Assembly (NCBI GenBank): GCA_937920495.1
Contig: CALEUQ010000018.1
Coordinates: forward strand, 28,436 to 92,435
Origin: an uncultured bacterium
GTDB taxonomy: Bacteria; Spirochaetota; UBA4802; UB4802
Reading direction: 5' to 3'
DNA length: 64,000 nt
A program made the translations under genes and the position numbers. Shown one piece after another: positions 33,974-44,993 of the stretch. The stretch's first letter is position 1. Every line of letters begins with the position of its first letter. The notes below the pieces were generated by a model. It worked only from the letters and a program-made list of their open reading frames with translations, did not search any database and was not told where the DNA came from.

Positions 33974-34702
33974 ATGTCGCATGTTCAACTATGTGTTAAT
34001 GTTGATCACATAGCAACATTACGTCAAGCAAGAGGTGGCAATGAACCGGATCCCATACAGGGGGCAATTATTTGCGAAGAACATGGTGCGGCAGGCATAA
34101 CAGTACATTTACGGGAAGATAGAAGGCATATACAGGACCATGATGTGTATGCGTTGCGAAAAGTCGTAAAAGGAAAATTTAATCTGGAAATGGCATTATC
34201 AGATGAAATAATAGATATTGCGCTAAAAGTAAAGCCTGATCAAGTAACACTGGTTCCTGAAAAACGGCAGGAAATTACTACTGAAGGTGGCCTTGATGTA
34301 AAAACACATTTTAAAAGGATTTGTGAGATAGTATCCTTATTTCATCAGGAGAATATTTTGGTTTCATTATTTATAGAACCCGATGAAGAAGCAGTTAAAC
34401 TGTCAAAAGAATCTGGTGCGGATTTCATTGAGTTACATACAGGCACATATTGCAATGCCAGAGAAAAAGATGATATCGAGAAACAAAAAAACAAGCTTTT
34501 TCATGCAGCTAAGATTGCAACAACTATTGGCATCAGAGTAAATGCAGGACATGGATTAAATTACATAAATACTGCACCCATACTAAGAATGCCCGGGCTG
34601 GAAGAATTAAACATTGGACATTCAATTATTTCACGTTCCATTTTCACGGGATTGGGTAATGCGGTCAGTGAAATGGTAAGAATTATTAATGAAAACAAAT
34701 AG
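33974..34702 (+). CDS. pdxJ: Pyridoxine 5'-phosphate synthase
   Basis: VNVDHIATLRQARGGNEPDP; GAAGITVHLREDRRHI; NAGHGLNY. Confidence 0.96.
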   Translation: MSHVQLCVNVDHIATLRQARGGNEPDPIQGAIICEEHGAAGITVHLREDRRHIQDHDVYALRKVVKGKFNLEMALSDEIIDIALKVKPDQVTLVPEKRQEITTEGGLDVKTHFKRICEIVSLFHQENILVSLFIEPDEEAVKLSKESGADFIELHTGTYCNAREKDDIEKQKNKLFHAAKIATTIGIRVNAGHGLNYINTAPILRMPGLEELNIGHSIISRSIFTGLGNAVSEMVRIINENK

Positions 34703-34805
34703 CAGTTTTTAGAATTAAAAAGTTGACAAAAGTTATGTTGATAATTGCAGTAAAAAAATAATAAATAATTACCTGGATATTAAATAAATTTAAATAAATA
34801 AAGAA

Positions 34806-35003
34806 TTGAAGGGCATGATGATAGGTAATCTGATAAGGATCATAATTTTCTTTTTTATAATATATTTTTTGATACATGTTATCAAATATATTATAAAAAT
34901 TAATATAAAACAATTTGATAAAAACGAAAAGAAAGAGTATAAGTATCAAGATACTAAAAATAAAGTAATAGAATTGGACAAAGATGATTACAAGATTGAG
35001 TAA
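34806..35003 (+). CDS. Small membrane protein, hypothetical
   Basis: N-terminal hydrophobic segment, charged tail; overlaps next ORF. Confidence 0.4.
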   Translation: MKGMMIGNLIRIIIFFFIIYFLIHVIKYIIKINIKQFDKNEKKEYKYQDTKNKVIELDKDDYKIE

Positions 35004-35382
35004 AAAGCTATTATTATTTTTTTTGTTAGTCATAATTTCGTGTTCAAAAGAAACAGGTACATTTGCGTTTAAGAATAATGATGACAGATTCACCATTAAG
35101 GATGGTTTGTGTGAATTCAATCAGGATGAAAGAATAGATTGGACTTTTTGTTTTACAAAAGTATCACAGCAGAAGAAAATTGGGGTTGTGATCTTAAAGA
35201 AAGAAAAAGTTTGGGTTGATATATATTCTTTTTATGATTCAGTATACAAGAATAAGCCCTGTATATATGGCCAAATTGAAAATTATGAAGAAGGTACATA
35301 CAAAATATTGATTATAGATAATGGGAATACAATTGCTGCAAAGGAATTTGTAATATATAATAAAAACGAATATAATGATTAG
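34984..35382 (+). CDS. Putative lipoprotein, hypothetical
   Basis: LLLFFLLVIISCSKETG lipobox-like N-terminus. Confidence 0.6.
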   Translation: MITRLSKKLLLFFLLVIISCSKETGTFAFKNNDDRFTIKDGLCEFNQDERIDWTFCFTKVSQQKKIGVVILKKEKVWVDIYSFYDSVYKNKPCIYGQIENYEEGTYKILIIDNGNTIAAKEFVIYNKNEYND

Positions 35383-35557
35383 ATTAGAATACATGTAATG
35401 GTTTAATTTTCATACGTTTCTATTCCTTTTAAAAGTAAATAACGATTATTAAGAAGTGATCTACACTGAAGTGCATACCTTTACCGCTGTAAGCGAAAAA
35501 GATGTACAAGATTACATAATTTGTTACTATATTATTGTTTGGTGATAAATAATAATG

Positions 35558-37303
35558 TCAAACAATAATAATCAAAAGGCATATTAAAATAAAAATTATA
35601 AGATTTATATCGGTTAAGATTTCATATTTCAATGAAATAAAATATTTAAGGTTTAAAACTTTTAAAACAAGAAAATAATTAAAAATTATATTAATACTAA
35701 ATAACAGAAATTTGATATCATAGAATATAGATATATATAATAATACCATCATTCCAATAAAAGATAAAATATGTAATAAATACTTAGCCTTACTTATTCC
35801 GATAATTATTGGCAATGTCACGTTACCAATGATAAGATCACCATTAAATCCAATTAAATCCAGTAATAAATTCCTTGATATGATTAAATATGACAAAAAT
35901 ACTATTAATAAAATAATTATATCGATATGCATTGCACTAATATTAATATATTGGGAAGCATAGAGTGTTGGTATAAGTAAGGTGATAGTTATCCATCCTA
36001 CATTAGCCGGAATTGATTTAATAGAATATATTGTTTTTATAAAAGTAGGAGCGTATTTGTTGATAAAGTATTTAAACTGATTGGAAGAATAGATAATACC
36101 CGTGAGTAAGATTGTATAATATAAAAGTAAACATATATAATTTTTAATTGTTGCAGTAATAATAAGTGATAGCAGAATAGCTGCAAGAGTAGAAGTTACA
36201 ATTATCAAATGATTGTTTTTATGAAGTTTATATTTAAATGGATTGGTAATCTTAAGGGTATCTTTTAAAAAGTAGTTATTTACAGCATACATAATAAATA
36301 TGAAAAATGCAGAAAGCACGGGTAATTTATATGATGACCATATACCTGATATTGTTTCAATCAACAGTGACATGAAAAAACTGGCTATCGAAGATATAAG
36401 ATTTAATCTTACTGCAATTTCAAAGAAACGCAAAACAAAATACAATAAAAGATTTTCTTGTTTATTTGATATATAATATAATTTTTCTAAAACATTATTT
36501 ATAATCCAACCTGGCGTTGATGCACCAGCTGTGACAAGAACGTAATTAGTATTCTTAAAATCTTTTTCATGTAATTCTTCTTCAGATTCAATATGGAATG
36601 TTTTAATATTACTGTTTTTGCCTATCTGTGCCAATCTCCGTGTATTGGCTGAATTTTTACCTCCTACGACAACTAATGTATCAATACCTTCTTTTATAGC
36701 ATTTATTACATCACTTTGCCTTTTGTGAGTAGAATCACAGATAGTATTAAAAATTAATACGTTACTAAATTTTATTTTTAAAATTTTGGTGATTTCTTCA
36801 AAAAGGCTCTCATCAAATGTTGTTTGTGCTACAACTATGTATTTAGAAGCATCTGGAATTTTTTTGATATCATCAATACTGGATATCACAATGACACCAT
36901 CATCAGCATAGCTTTTTACACTCTCAACTTCCGCATGATGATCATCTCCTATAATAATGACAAAATAGCCCTCCCTGGAATACTTTTTGACTATCCCTTG
37001 TACGCGAGCCACACGTGGGCAGGTTAAATTAATGATTTTTGACGCATTTTGTTTTAATATCCGCAATGATGCTTTAGGTATACCATGTGTACGTATGGCT
37101 ATGATTTTATTTTCAATATCATCTATGGAATTGATGGTGACAATACCACGTGATTGAAGAATAGAAACTGTCTGAGGATTGTGTATAAGAGGTCCTAAAA
37201 CATAAATCGGTTCACTGCTTTTATTGATGACATTAACAATATCTAATACAGCTTTTCGAACTCCCATGCAAAAGCCGGTGTTTTCAGCAATTTTTATTTT
37301 CAT
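35558..37303 (-). CDS. ispH: IspH (HMBPP reductase) fused to a C-terminal UbiA-like membrane domain
   Basis: FCMGVRKAV, THGIPK, NLTCPRVARVQ, ICDSTHKRQ, VTAGASTPGWII; C-terminal ~290 aa polytopic with GFNGDLIIGNVTLPIIIG. Confidence 0.88.
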   Translation of the reverse strand: MKIKIAENTGFCMGVRKAVLDIVNVINKSSEPIYVLGPLIHNPQTVSILQSRGIVTINSIDDIENKIIAIRTHGIPKASLRILKQNASKIINLTCPRVARVQGIVKKYSREGYFVIIIGDDHHAEVESVKSYADDGVIVISSIDDIKKIPDASKYIVVAQTTFDESLFEEITKILKIKFSNVLIFNTICDSTHKRQSDVINAIKEGIDTLVVVGGKNSANTRRLAQIGKNSNIKTFHIESEEELHEKDFKNTNYVLVTAGASTPGWIINNVLEKLYYISNKQENLLLYFVLRFFEIAVRLNLISSIASFFMSLLIETISGIWSSYKLPVLSAFFIFIMYAVNNYFLKDTLKITNPFKYKLHKNNHLIIVTSTLAAILLSLIITATIKNYICLLLYYTILLTGIIYSSNQFKYFINKYAPTFIKTIYSIKSIPANVGWITITLLIPTLYASQYINISAMHIDIIILLIVFLSYLIISRNLLLDLIGFNGDLIIGNVTLPIIIGISKAKYLLHILSFIGMMVLLYISIFYDIKFLLFSINIIFNYFLVLKVLNLKYFISLKYEILTDINLIIFILICLLIIIV

Positions 37304-37314
37304 AATAGTATCTT

Positions 37315-38163
37315 CTATTGAGCAGCAAAATTGGGATTCCCTATCGTACCTGTTATTTTTATTGTTATATTTTTTGTACCTGGTTTAATCATTGATTCTA
37401 ACAAAACTTTATAATCATCCAGAATGCTTGATTGTGAATCGATTTGTATTGTTATATTAAGTGAAGAATTCTGAAAGTAATTTGATAAGGTGATAGTTCC
37501 GTATGCATTACCTTTTATCTCGGAACCAGTAAATAAAAGATATTTGATGTTTATCATATTACCTTTGTCAAAAAGCAATTCAGATTTAATTTGTGAAATT
37601 TGTATGTCCGGTATTTCAAAACCCTGAATTGAGATTCCTTTAATAGAAAAATCTTTCATTGTAGTAATAATATTACCATCAACTGGATAGGGCATCTGTT
37701 TATTAAATTTAAGGTCATACAGAATAACAGCATTTGTTTTAACCTTTAATTTTTCACCATTTATATTAAGATTATGTATATTTAATGTTCCACCATAATG
37801 ATGAGTAATAAATAGTGAAACTGGATTAATGGTAAAATTAAATAACACGTTCTGGAGAGTAATTTCAGAGCCATTTTTCAATTCAATTACTATATCTTCT
37901 GCAATAGAATCAGTAATAGTATGTATTTTTAATTTACCTATAGAGATGTAATTGGCAATATTCTGCTCTGCTTTTTTAATTTGATTCTGAATGATAATTT
38001 CATAAGGAAAAGTAAAAAAAACAAATAATATCACAAGAACAAACGAAAGCACAAAATAATGCCAGAAATATTGAACAGTAACTATCTCTTTAAGAAAATT
38101 GTAAATCCTGCTAAAAAAGTTTTTTAGTATGATTTTAAAATTACTTACATTCATAGTATACAT
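37315..38163 (-). CDS. Type II secretion GspN-like protein
   Basis: N-terminal TM, AsmA/GspN-like body, terminal position in gsp operon. Confidence 0.6.
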   Translation of the reverse strand: MYTMNVSNFKIILKNFFSRIYNFLKEIVTVQYFWHYFVLSFVLVILFVFFTFPYEIIIQNQIKKAEQNIANYISIGKLKIHTITDSIAEDIVIELKNGSEITLQNVLFNFTINPVSLFITHHYGGTLNIHNLNINGEKLKVKTNAVILYDLKFNKQMPYPVDGNIITTMKDFSIKGISIQGFEIPDIQISQIKSELLFDKGNMINIKYLLFTGSEIKGNAYGTITLSNYFQNSSLNITIQIDSQSSILDDYKVLLESMIKPGTKNITIKITGTIGNPNFAAQ

Positions 38164-38171
38164 CCAGGCAA

Positions 38172-38690
38172 TTATTGTAACGTGTAACTTTCAATTTTTA
38201 AATTTACATCATATAAATTAGGTGATTTGTATGATTTATTGATTCTGATATAGCTGATATTAACAAGTTTATTGGAATTTTCAATCTCATAAATAAATCT
38301 AAGTAGCGATTGAATTGATACACCATCCAGTTTCATGTCAGTTGTAATTCTTATATACTTATTCTGAACATTAGTTTGGTTGCGTCGTGAGTAGGCGATG
38401 TTTTTTGCTATGTTGCTGCTTTGAGCCCATTGTTCTATCATAGTACTGATGTTTTCAGAATCATTTTTCAAAAGAGATAAATATTGATTTCGTTTTGTTT
38501 CCAATTCTTTGTAATTATTATATATTCTATCAAGCTGCTCTATTTTTTGTTTATCACTTAAAATTACCGAATCTGAAGATGAAAAATAATTACTTAATGG
38601 GATAAAAATAAAATTATACCCCATTATAATAATAATTGTTGCGATAAGAACTTTTAATAATAATTTTTCTCTGTTAGAAAGTTTTATCAT
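38172..38690 (-). CDS. Type II secretion GspM/PilO-like protein
   Basis: Short cytoplasmic N-terminus, TM, coiled coil, ferredoxin-like C-terminus; operon context. Confidence 0.65.
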   Translation of the reverse strand: MIKLSNREKLLLKVLIATIIIIMGYNFIFIPLSNYFSSSDSVILSDKQKIEQLDRIYNNYKELETKRNQYLSLLKNDSENISTMIEQWAQSSNIAKNIAYSRRNQTNVQNKYIRITTDMKLDGVSIQSLLRFIYEIENSNKLVNISYIRINKSYKSPNLYDVNLKIESYTLQ

Positions 38691-38693
38691 TAT

Positions 38694-40325
38694 TCATTCC
38701 TCATTGACACCAGTTTGACGTTTAGGCTTGTTTGATTTGAATTTAATGGTCATCGAAAATTTTACATTATTTTGCATAACATTTGTATTGAAAACTACTG
38801 ATTCAAATTTTTGTGTCTGTACCAATCTGTTTTTAAATTCATCAATTTTTGCTGTTGAATTGATGGATCCATCTAACCTTATTATACTTTCATTAATAAC
38901 AAGATTATTTAAATCAAAGTTGGCATCATACGGGAAGTTGGAAACCAATAAATTAAGAATCTCTATCATTTTATCGTCTAATTTAAGAAACGATTCTATG
39001 CTGTCTATCTCTCGTTTTAAGGTGGTATATCTATTTGTTGCATCTTTAATTGGATCATCAGGAATTATGTTGGTCAAAAAATACCGTTTATATCTTTCTT
39101 CAAGAATCCTGTTATAGTATGATGATGACGATAATTGATAGATCAATGATAAAACTATAAATACAATCAGCGATACTATACTCAAAGAACCAAAAAATAA
39201 AGCAATGTAATAATTCCTTTTAGATTGTTGGGATAATGACACCTGGAATTCGTCTTTAAGAAGATTGATAGTTTTTTGTTTTGAACGATTAATATAATCA
39301 ATTAAAGTTCCAAAGCAAACGTAAAATTGTGATTGAACACCAGTATCAGCTGTGGAACTTATTAACGTTTGCATTACTACCGGTATTTGCAATTGTTGCG
39401 ATAGGATAGAACCAAGCCCGGTAAGCAACGCGCCACCGCCGGATATAATAATTCTTTGAATTGAGTAATCTTCATATTTTTGCGTTTCAGCATTTATAAA
39501 TAGTAAAACTTCATTAATTAAAATATTAATCTCATTTTGTATATTATTGAATATTGTTTTAAATCTTTGTTGTGAAATATTTAATTTTTTATGTAATCCA
39601 TAATGGATATTATTATCAAAAGATGAGAAGTCAAAAGAATACCTTGAAATAAATTGGTATAATCCTGAATATTCAGTGCCAAGCTTCCTAATGTGATCTT
39701 CAATATTCTTCACTCCGAAAACAATGCAACGAGTTGCACACAAATGATTGTTAATAATCAGATTAATTATGGACTTCTCGTAGCCAATATGTAGTTGAAT
39801 AACTGATTCATTCTGGACTGTGCTGGAATAATTATATGATTGATATAATGAATTAAATTCGGCTCCAAGAAATGCAAGATTCAAATTATATTTAGAAAAA
39901 ATCTCTGTTATTTGTTGGATAAACTCTTTCTGAGCAACTACTGCAATCACATCCATCCCTTCAGAGTTGACCGCTTCTATTGGCTGAAAGTCATATATTA
40001 CCCGGTCTATATCAAGTGGGATGGAATCGGCAATCTCGTATCCTATCACTTCGGCTATCTGACTTATATTCCTGAAAGGGAAATTCAGTGTATAAAAAAA
40101 TAATTTATTTGAAGGCAACGTTGCAATAATTGTATAATCTGATAAATCATTTTCAGAGAGTATCTTATCAATTCCGCTGGTAATTCTTTCAAATTTATTA
40201 TCAATAGAAAAATCCAGATCTTCAATAATAAGAGATTCTATCTGAAAATTTTTAAAACCAGTTTTTGCTTTTATACATTTTATTGAAAATGATCCTATAT
40301 CAAAAACGGCAATATTTTCAAACAA
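38694..40325 (-). CDS. Type II secretion GspL / PilM-PilN-like protein
   Basis: Actin-like ATPase motifs FDIGSFSIK, IISGGGALLTGLG, then TM and PilN-like domain. Confidence 0.8.
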   Translation of the reverse strand: MFENIAVFDIGSFSIKCIKAKTGFKNFQIESLIIEDLDFSIDNKFERITSGIDKILSENDLSDYTIIATLPSNKLFFYTLNFPFRNISQIAEVIGYEIADSIPLDIDRVIYDFQPIEAVNSEGMDVIAVVAQKEFIQQITEIFSKYNLNLAFLGAEFNSLYQSYNYSSTVQNESVIQLHIGYEKSIINLIINNHLCATRCIVFGVKNIEDHIRKLGTEYSGLYQFISRYSFDFSSFDNNIHYGLHKKLNISQQRFKTIFNNIQNEINILINEVLLFINAETQKYEDYSIQRIIISGGGALLTGLGSILSQQLQIPVVMQTLISSTADTGVQSQFYVCFGTLIDYINRSKQKTINLLKDEFQVSLSQQSKRNYYIALFFGSLSIVSLIVFIVLSLIYQLSSSSYYNRILEERYKRYFLTNIIPDDPIKDATNRYTTLKREIDSIESFLKLDDKMIEILNLLVSNFPYDANFDLNNLVINESIIRLDGSINSTAKIDEFKNRLVQTQKFESVVFNTNVMQNNVKFSMTIKFKSNKPKRQTGVNEE

Positions 40326-40340
40326 GATAAACCTCCAGTG

Positions 40341-41504
40341 CTATTCTTCTGACCAGTTTATAATCTGTTTGCGTTCCCTGTGATAGTACGCAACAATATT
40401 TAACGTAGTTGAACCTACTTTTCCAATAGATTTTATTTTGAAAATATATGAACGAACAGTTAACAGATTTTTTCGTATCGTTTCATCAGTAATGATGTCA
40501 CTGATTTCATCAACATTTTTAAAAGGTTTTTGTAATCTTCTTCTTATAATTTCTGTCACTTTATCATCTGTCATAGCGTCTGTCAATGCAGATAATACTC
40601 TAAAACTTGCAGTATTTATATTAATTTTATTAATATCATTCAAATAATCACTTCGCTCACCATTTACTCGGAAATAATTGTATAGTGCTCTGTTTTTTTC
40701 CTTGCCTATTTTAATAAGTGAAGTATCTTTAGAAATTTCAATTTTTGTACCAGAAGTTAAAGATGCCAACACATTTTGTAATCCCTTATTATCATTGACA
40801 AGATTACTTTCCAGTCCAAAATTGCCGCCACCTAACCCATAGAAAATAAGTGGGGAAACGCCTTTTATTAGTAGTAATTCGTTAATAGTATCCAATGCAG
40901 CATTTTTAGCCTTGTATGGTCTGTTTAAATTTTGGTAATAATCTGAAGATTCGGCACCATAGGGAGAACGGGCATCATCAATGTCTACCCAGTCTAAGAT
41001 GCAATCAGCTATATCTATAGGTAAACCCATATTTATGAAAAATCGCTGAGTGATAACATAATAAGGTGTTTGATCAACAAATTCATTGGCAAGCACACTT
41101 AGATTAATCTTGGAATTTTCATCTTCAATGATTAATTGAATACTACCGTGTTCAAGAGGAATTTCAGGAAGAGGTATGGCCCAGATATCCTTATATGAAT
41201 CTACATTTGGGTCTGTTTCAATATCACCACTTAAAAAATTTGCGATAGATCCTCTTTTATCTGCATCCAACAATTCGATAGCCAAATTAATTCCTGAACG
41301 AGCTATCCAGTACGCTTTTTGCCTGTTGGTAAATGATTGCAGATAACGCGTGTTTGTTTGAGCTAAAATTAAAAATTCTGATGAAATTGATATGATAGCA
41401 GCAATAATAATCAATACTATTATTAACACATAACCCTGTGTGGTAGGGTTATGAAAAAATTTATTGATACTTTTTTTAATGTGTATACCCATCTGTAATA
41501 GCAA
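40341..41504 (-). CDS. gspK: General secretion pathway protein K
   Basis: GYVLIIVLIIIAAI pseudopilin N-terminus; helix-hairpin-helix/INTAS region. Confidence 0.85.
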   Translation of the reverse strand: MLLQMGIHIKKSINKFFHNPTTQGYVLIIVLIIIAAIISISSEFLILAQTNTRYLQSFTNRQKAYWIARSGINLAIELLDADKRGSIANFLSGDIETDPNVDSYKDIWAIPLPEIPLEHGSIQLIIEDENSKINLSVLANEFVDQTPYYVITQRFFINMGLPIDIADCILDWVDIDDARSPYGAESSDYYQNLNRPYKAKNAALDTINELLLIKGVSPLIFYGLGGGNFGLESNLVNDNKGLQNVLASLTSGTKIEISKDTSLIKIGKEKNRALYNYFRVNGERSDYLNDINKININTASFRVLSALTDAMTDDKVTEIIRRRLQKPFKNVDEISDIITDETIRKNLLTVRSYIFKIKSIGKVGSTTLNIVAYYHRERKQIINWSEE

Positions 41505-42176
41505 CTATCTGCTTAAATTAATATATGATATAAATACAAATTTTTCATCATTACCATTTGGATTTTTGACTATTAATGTTGTTTTAACAGAATTAGGAAA
41601 ACGCCGGTATTCACGGGAATCCCATTTGTCAGTGAATTTTTGAGCTATTCCAAATTCAAATTTGCAATCAACAACATTTGCCAATATATATGAGCTATCG
41701 CCACCATTGAAAGGATCTTCATCATAAATAATATCAGATCGCCTCATCAGGTAGTAAAGATAGTTGCCTGTGGTATCGGGTTCTTCCATTTGTTTTAAAT
41801 AATATCCTACTTCATACAAATCAGTAAGTGGGATCGCTTCAGACAGTTTACCTGTTAATAACGTATCAGATGAATTGACAGTAACAAAATCGACTTTACC
41901 TAAACTTCTATCTCCATATTCGTTGCTTCCTATAAAGAAAAGCTTTTCTTTAAATCTGTCAAAATACGCACACGAAAAATCGCGATTCATTCTATAAATA
42001 GCCAAATTAACTTCCTCGTAGAAAAGGGCAATCTTTGATAAACTATTCACCGATTGAATAATTGAGTGATGAGTGGTGTACACCAGTAATAAAATAACAG
42101 ATGAAACAGCTGTTGCCACCAGGATTTCGATCAGGGTAAAACCATTGTTGTTATGTAAATGTGTAAAAAGTTTCAT
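41505..42176 (-). CDS. gspJ: Pseudopilin GspJ
   Basis: GFTLIEILVATAVSSVILL. Confidence 0.8.
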   Translation of the reverse strand: MKLFTHLHNNNGFTLIEILVATAVSSVILLLVYTTHHSIIQSVNSLSKIALFYEEVNLAIYRMNRDFSCAYFDRFKEKLFFIGSNEYGDRSLGKVDFVTVNSSDTLLTGKLSEAIPLTDLYEVGYYLKQMEEPDTTGNYLYYLMRRSDIIYDEDPFNGGDSSYILANVVDCKFEFGIAQKFTDKWDSREYRRFPNSVKTTLIVKNPNGNDEKFVFISYINLSR

Positions 42177-42177
42177 A

Positions 42178-42555
42178 TTATCGTTTGGGATATATATATG
42201 ATATGCTATATGAGCGTTCCTGTTGTCTTTCCAACCATTTCACAGTGATTTCAACTTTATATGCATCAATGGGTCCAATCATAGCATTTTCATAACGAGT
42301 GATAGACCGTGAAAAACTAAATCCAGGGTAATCCGAAACCGGTTCGTCCTGTAAATCCGGGCCACGCTGATTATCAATCAAAAATTTATTCATCTGGCTT
42401 TGAGCTATCAACATTGCAATGGTTAAGTTTTTGTTTTTTGTAATCCCCAATATTCCCGAAGACACAGCACTCATAATGCCTAACATGGCAATTGATAATA
42501 TCGCGATAGCAACAAGAATTTCTATTAGTGTAAATCCCTTATTTGATATCTTCAT
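42178..42555 (-). CDS. gspI: Pseudopilin GspI
   Basis: KGFTLIEILVAIAILSIAMLGI. Confidence 0.8.
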   Translation of the reverse strand: MKISNKGFTLIEILVAIAILSIAMLGIMSAVSSGILGITKNKNLTIAMLIAQSQMNKFLIDNQRGPDLQDEPVSDYPGFSFSRSITRYENAMIGPIDAYKVEITVKWLERQQERSYSISYIYPKR

Positions 42556-43105
42556 ACGTCATATACCCTTTTATTACTCTGGGGGTTTTGATATATGGAT
42601 TGATAATCATAGACCATTCTTCTTCATTGTTTGTGAGTATATGTACAATAGCACCAGTTGTATTACCTGATGGATATACTGGTAAGAAAACATTGCCAGT
42701 TGTATATCGTGAACCATCAGGAAGCATAATTTCCTTAATGGTAAAGGAATCAGGAAACTCCCTGCTTTTTAACAATCTGTTTGGGTTATCTATAAATTCA
42801 TTGGCATCATTAAGAATTGCCACAGAAATACCATTTGTGCGCTCAAATAGTGTATTTGAAATCTCTGTAATCTCGCTTTCTTTGTTATGGCAATGAATGA
42901 CAATGAAATTTGTACGATGGTTTATGAATGCATCATCAAAAGTTTTAGTAACTATCGTACGTAAAATTAAAAAATTATCACGTGCTGAAGAAATATAATT
43001 AATAATACGTGGCATTACTACAATAGATAATATAGAAAAAACTGCAATAACTACTATAAGTTCAATAAGCGTAAAGCCATTATTATCTTTTATACATTTT
43101 ATCAT
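42539..43105 (-). CDS. gspH: Pseudopilin GspH-like
   Basis: NGFTLIELIVVIAVFSIL. Confidence 0.8.
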   Translation of the reverse strand: MIKCIKDNNGFTLIELIVVIAVFSILSIVVMPRIINYISSARDNFLILRTIVTKTFDDAFINHRTNFIVIHCHNKESEITEISNTLFERTNGISVAILNDANEFIDNPNRLLKSREFPDSFTIKEIMLPDGSRYTTGNVFLPVYPSGNTTGAIVHILTNNEEEWSMIINPYIKTPRVIKGYMTYEDIK

Positions 43106-43120
43106 ACATAGTTGAATTTT

Positions 43121-43660
43121 CTATTCCCAGCTTTTGATATCTGCATCAAAACCACTTCCACCTTCTTTGCCATCAGCACCATAACTTAGTATCTCATAGT
43201 CATTGCCGTGTTGGCCCGGACAATTATATACATAAGGATTTCCCCACGGGTCATTGGGAACCTTCTTTTTATCCATATATCCTTTGGGATTATAATTCTG
43301 CGGAATAGGGTCAGTGGTTGGTTTTTCAACAAGTGCCTGAAGTCCTTGTTCGGTTGTAGGATAGTTACCGTTATCCAGATAATAATGGTCTAAAGCCATA
43401 GAAAAGGCAGCAATCTGCTGCCGTGCTGCTTCAACCTTTGCTTTTTGAGGAATATCCATAAACCTGGGAACAACAACAATTGACAGTATTGCAATTATTG
43501 TAATGACAATTAATAATTCTATTAGTGTAAAGCCTTTATCGTTGTTAAAATATTTTTTAATGCTTTCCATAAAAAGAAGTAAATTTTTAAATTTCATGTT
43601 GTTTCCTCCTTTTGAAATTAAATTTAGTTTTAATTTGGTGTAGAATTTTTCGTTACTCAT
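43121..43660 (-). CDS. gspG: Major pseudopilin GspG
   Basis: [55 protein letters not shown]. Confidence 0.95.
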   Translation of the reverse strand: MSNEKFYTKLKLNLISKGGNNMKFKNLLLFMESIKKYFNNDKGFTLIELLIVITIIAILSIVVVPRFMDIPQKAKVEAARQQIAAFSMALDHYYLDNGNYPTTEQGLQALVEKPTTDPIPQNYNPKGYMDKKKVPNDPWGNPYVYNCPGQHGNDYEILSYGADGKEGGSGFDADIKSWE

Positions 43661-43739
43661 ACTGCAATTTTAATTTTAGAATCAATTCCACCTGTCATTA
43701 CTAATTTCCGAAAGGGGCTGCAATAGGTTTTACAAATAA

Positions 43740-44990
43740 CTACTTCACTATTAAATTCATTTCAAAGATTGGTAATAGTACAGATATTACTATTAGTCCA
43801 ATAACAAATCCCATGCACACAATAATAATAGGTTCTATAAGGCCTGTCATGCTATTGATGGATAATTCAATTTCGTTTTCATATATTTTACCAATATTGA
43901 GTAACATCTCATCTACAGTATCACTGGATTCACCTGCTGCAATCATACCAATAATGTATTGCGGTAAAAACCTTTCTTTTGATAATGCATTTGAAATAGA
44001 AGATCCTTCCTGTACCATTTTAGCAGCTTTCCTTATGTTTTCTTCAATTATCATGTTTCGCATTAAGCGCTGAACTATCTCAAATGATTTTATAACATCA
44101 ACTCTATTAGATAAAAGCACCCCTAAATTATATGTAAACCTGTGAATCAAAATTTTTTTATAAAGTGAACTTGCAACTGGTAATTTTAACTTTAATTCAT
44201 CAATCTTTCTTCTTCCTTCTTCCGTATTTTTGTAGCGATTAAAATAATATATTATTAATATTATAGCTATGATAATCACATACCAGAAAGAAGTAATAAA
44301 ATTACTTATCCCCATTACTATTTTGGTTGGTATTGGCAGGTCTTTGCCTAATTCTGCAAACATCCTTCCTAAAGAGGGTATTATGCTTATCATTAAAAAT
44401 GTAACAACTGCAATAGCAAATAAAATCATAAAAGCCGGATACCACAATGCCGACTGTACTTTACTTTTTAATAGATTCTTTTTCTCTTCTAAATCAGCAA
44501 GGCGTTCAAGAGCACTATCAAGCGATCCTAAGCTTTCACCAACACGGATCATATTTATATACATCTCATTAAAAATATAATGATGTCTTTCAAGTGCGTT
44601 TGAGAGCGATGAACCTTCCTCAACTTTTGTTTTAACATCTATAATTGCTCTTTTAAAAATGGGATTTTCTATCTGGTCAATTATTGTAGATATGGATGTT
44701 AAAAGAGGCATTCCAGCTTTCAGCATTGTGGATAATTGACGTGAAAAAGTGCTTATTTCTTTTGCACTTAATTGGAGACTTATATAGAAAGAGATTTTAT
44801 CGATAATTGCGTTTAAAAAGTTAGTTGATGGCTGAATGGTTTCAGCTTTATCCAGATCTTGCTTTGAAATTTTTACTATATATAATCCTTCAGCCCGTAA
44901 CCGCTGCCGTGCAGCCACTTCAGATGGTGCATCGATAATATCGGCAACAGTTTCACCTTTATTGGTTAGAGCAATATATTCAAATACCAT
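43740..44990 (-). CDS. gspF: Type II secretion inner membrane protein GspF
   Basis: FSRQLSTMLKAGMPLL; GEESS-like GESSDTVDEML. Confidence 0.95.
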   Translation of the reverse strand: MVFEYIALTNKGETVADIIDAPSEVAARQRLRAEGLYIVKISKQDLDKAETIQPSTNFLNAIIDKISFYISLQLSAKEISTFSRQLSTMLKAGMPLLTSISTIIDQIENPIFKRAIIDVKTKVEEGSSLSNALERHHYIFNEMYINMIRVGESLGSLDSALERLADLEEKKNLLKSKVQSALWYPAFMILFAIAVVTFLMISIIPSLGRMFAELGKDLPIPTKIVMGISNFITSFWYVIIIAIILIIYYFNRYKNTEEGRRKIDELKLKLPVASSLYKKILIHRFTYNLGVLLSNRVDVIKSFEIVQRLMRNMIIEENIRKAAKMVQEGSSISNALSKERFLPQYIIGMIAAGESSDTVDEMLLNIGKIYENEIELSINSMTGLIEPIIIVCMGFVIGLIVISVLLPIFEMNLIVK

Positions 44991-44993
44991 GGT

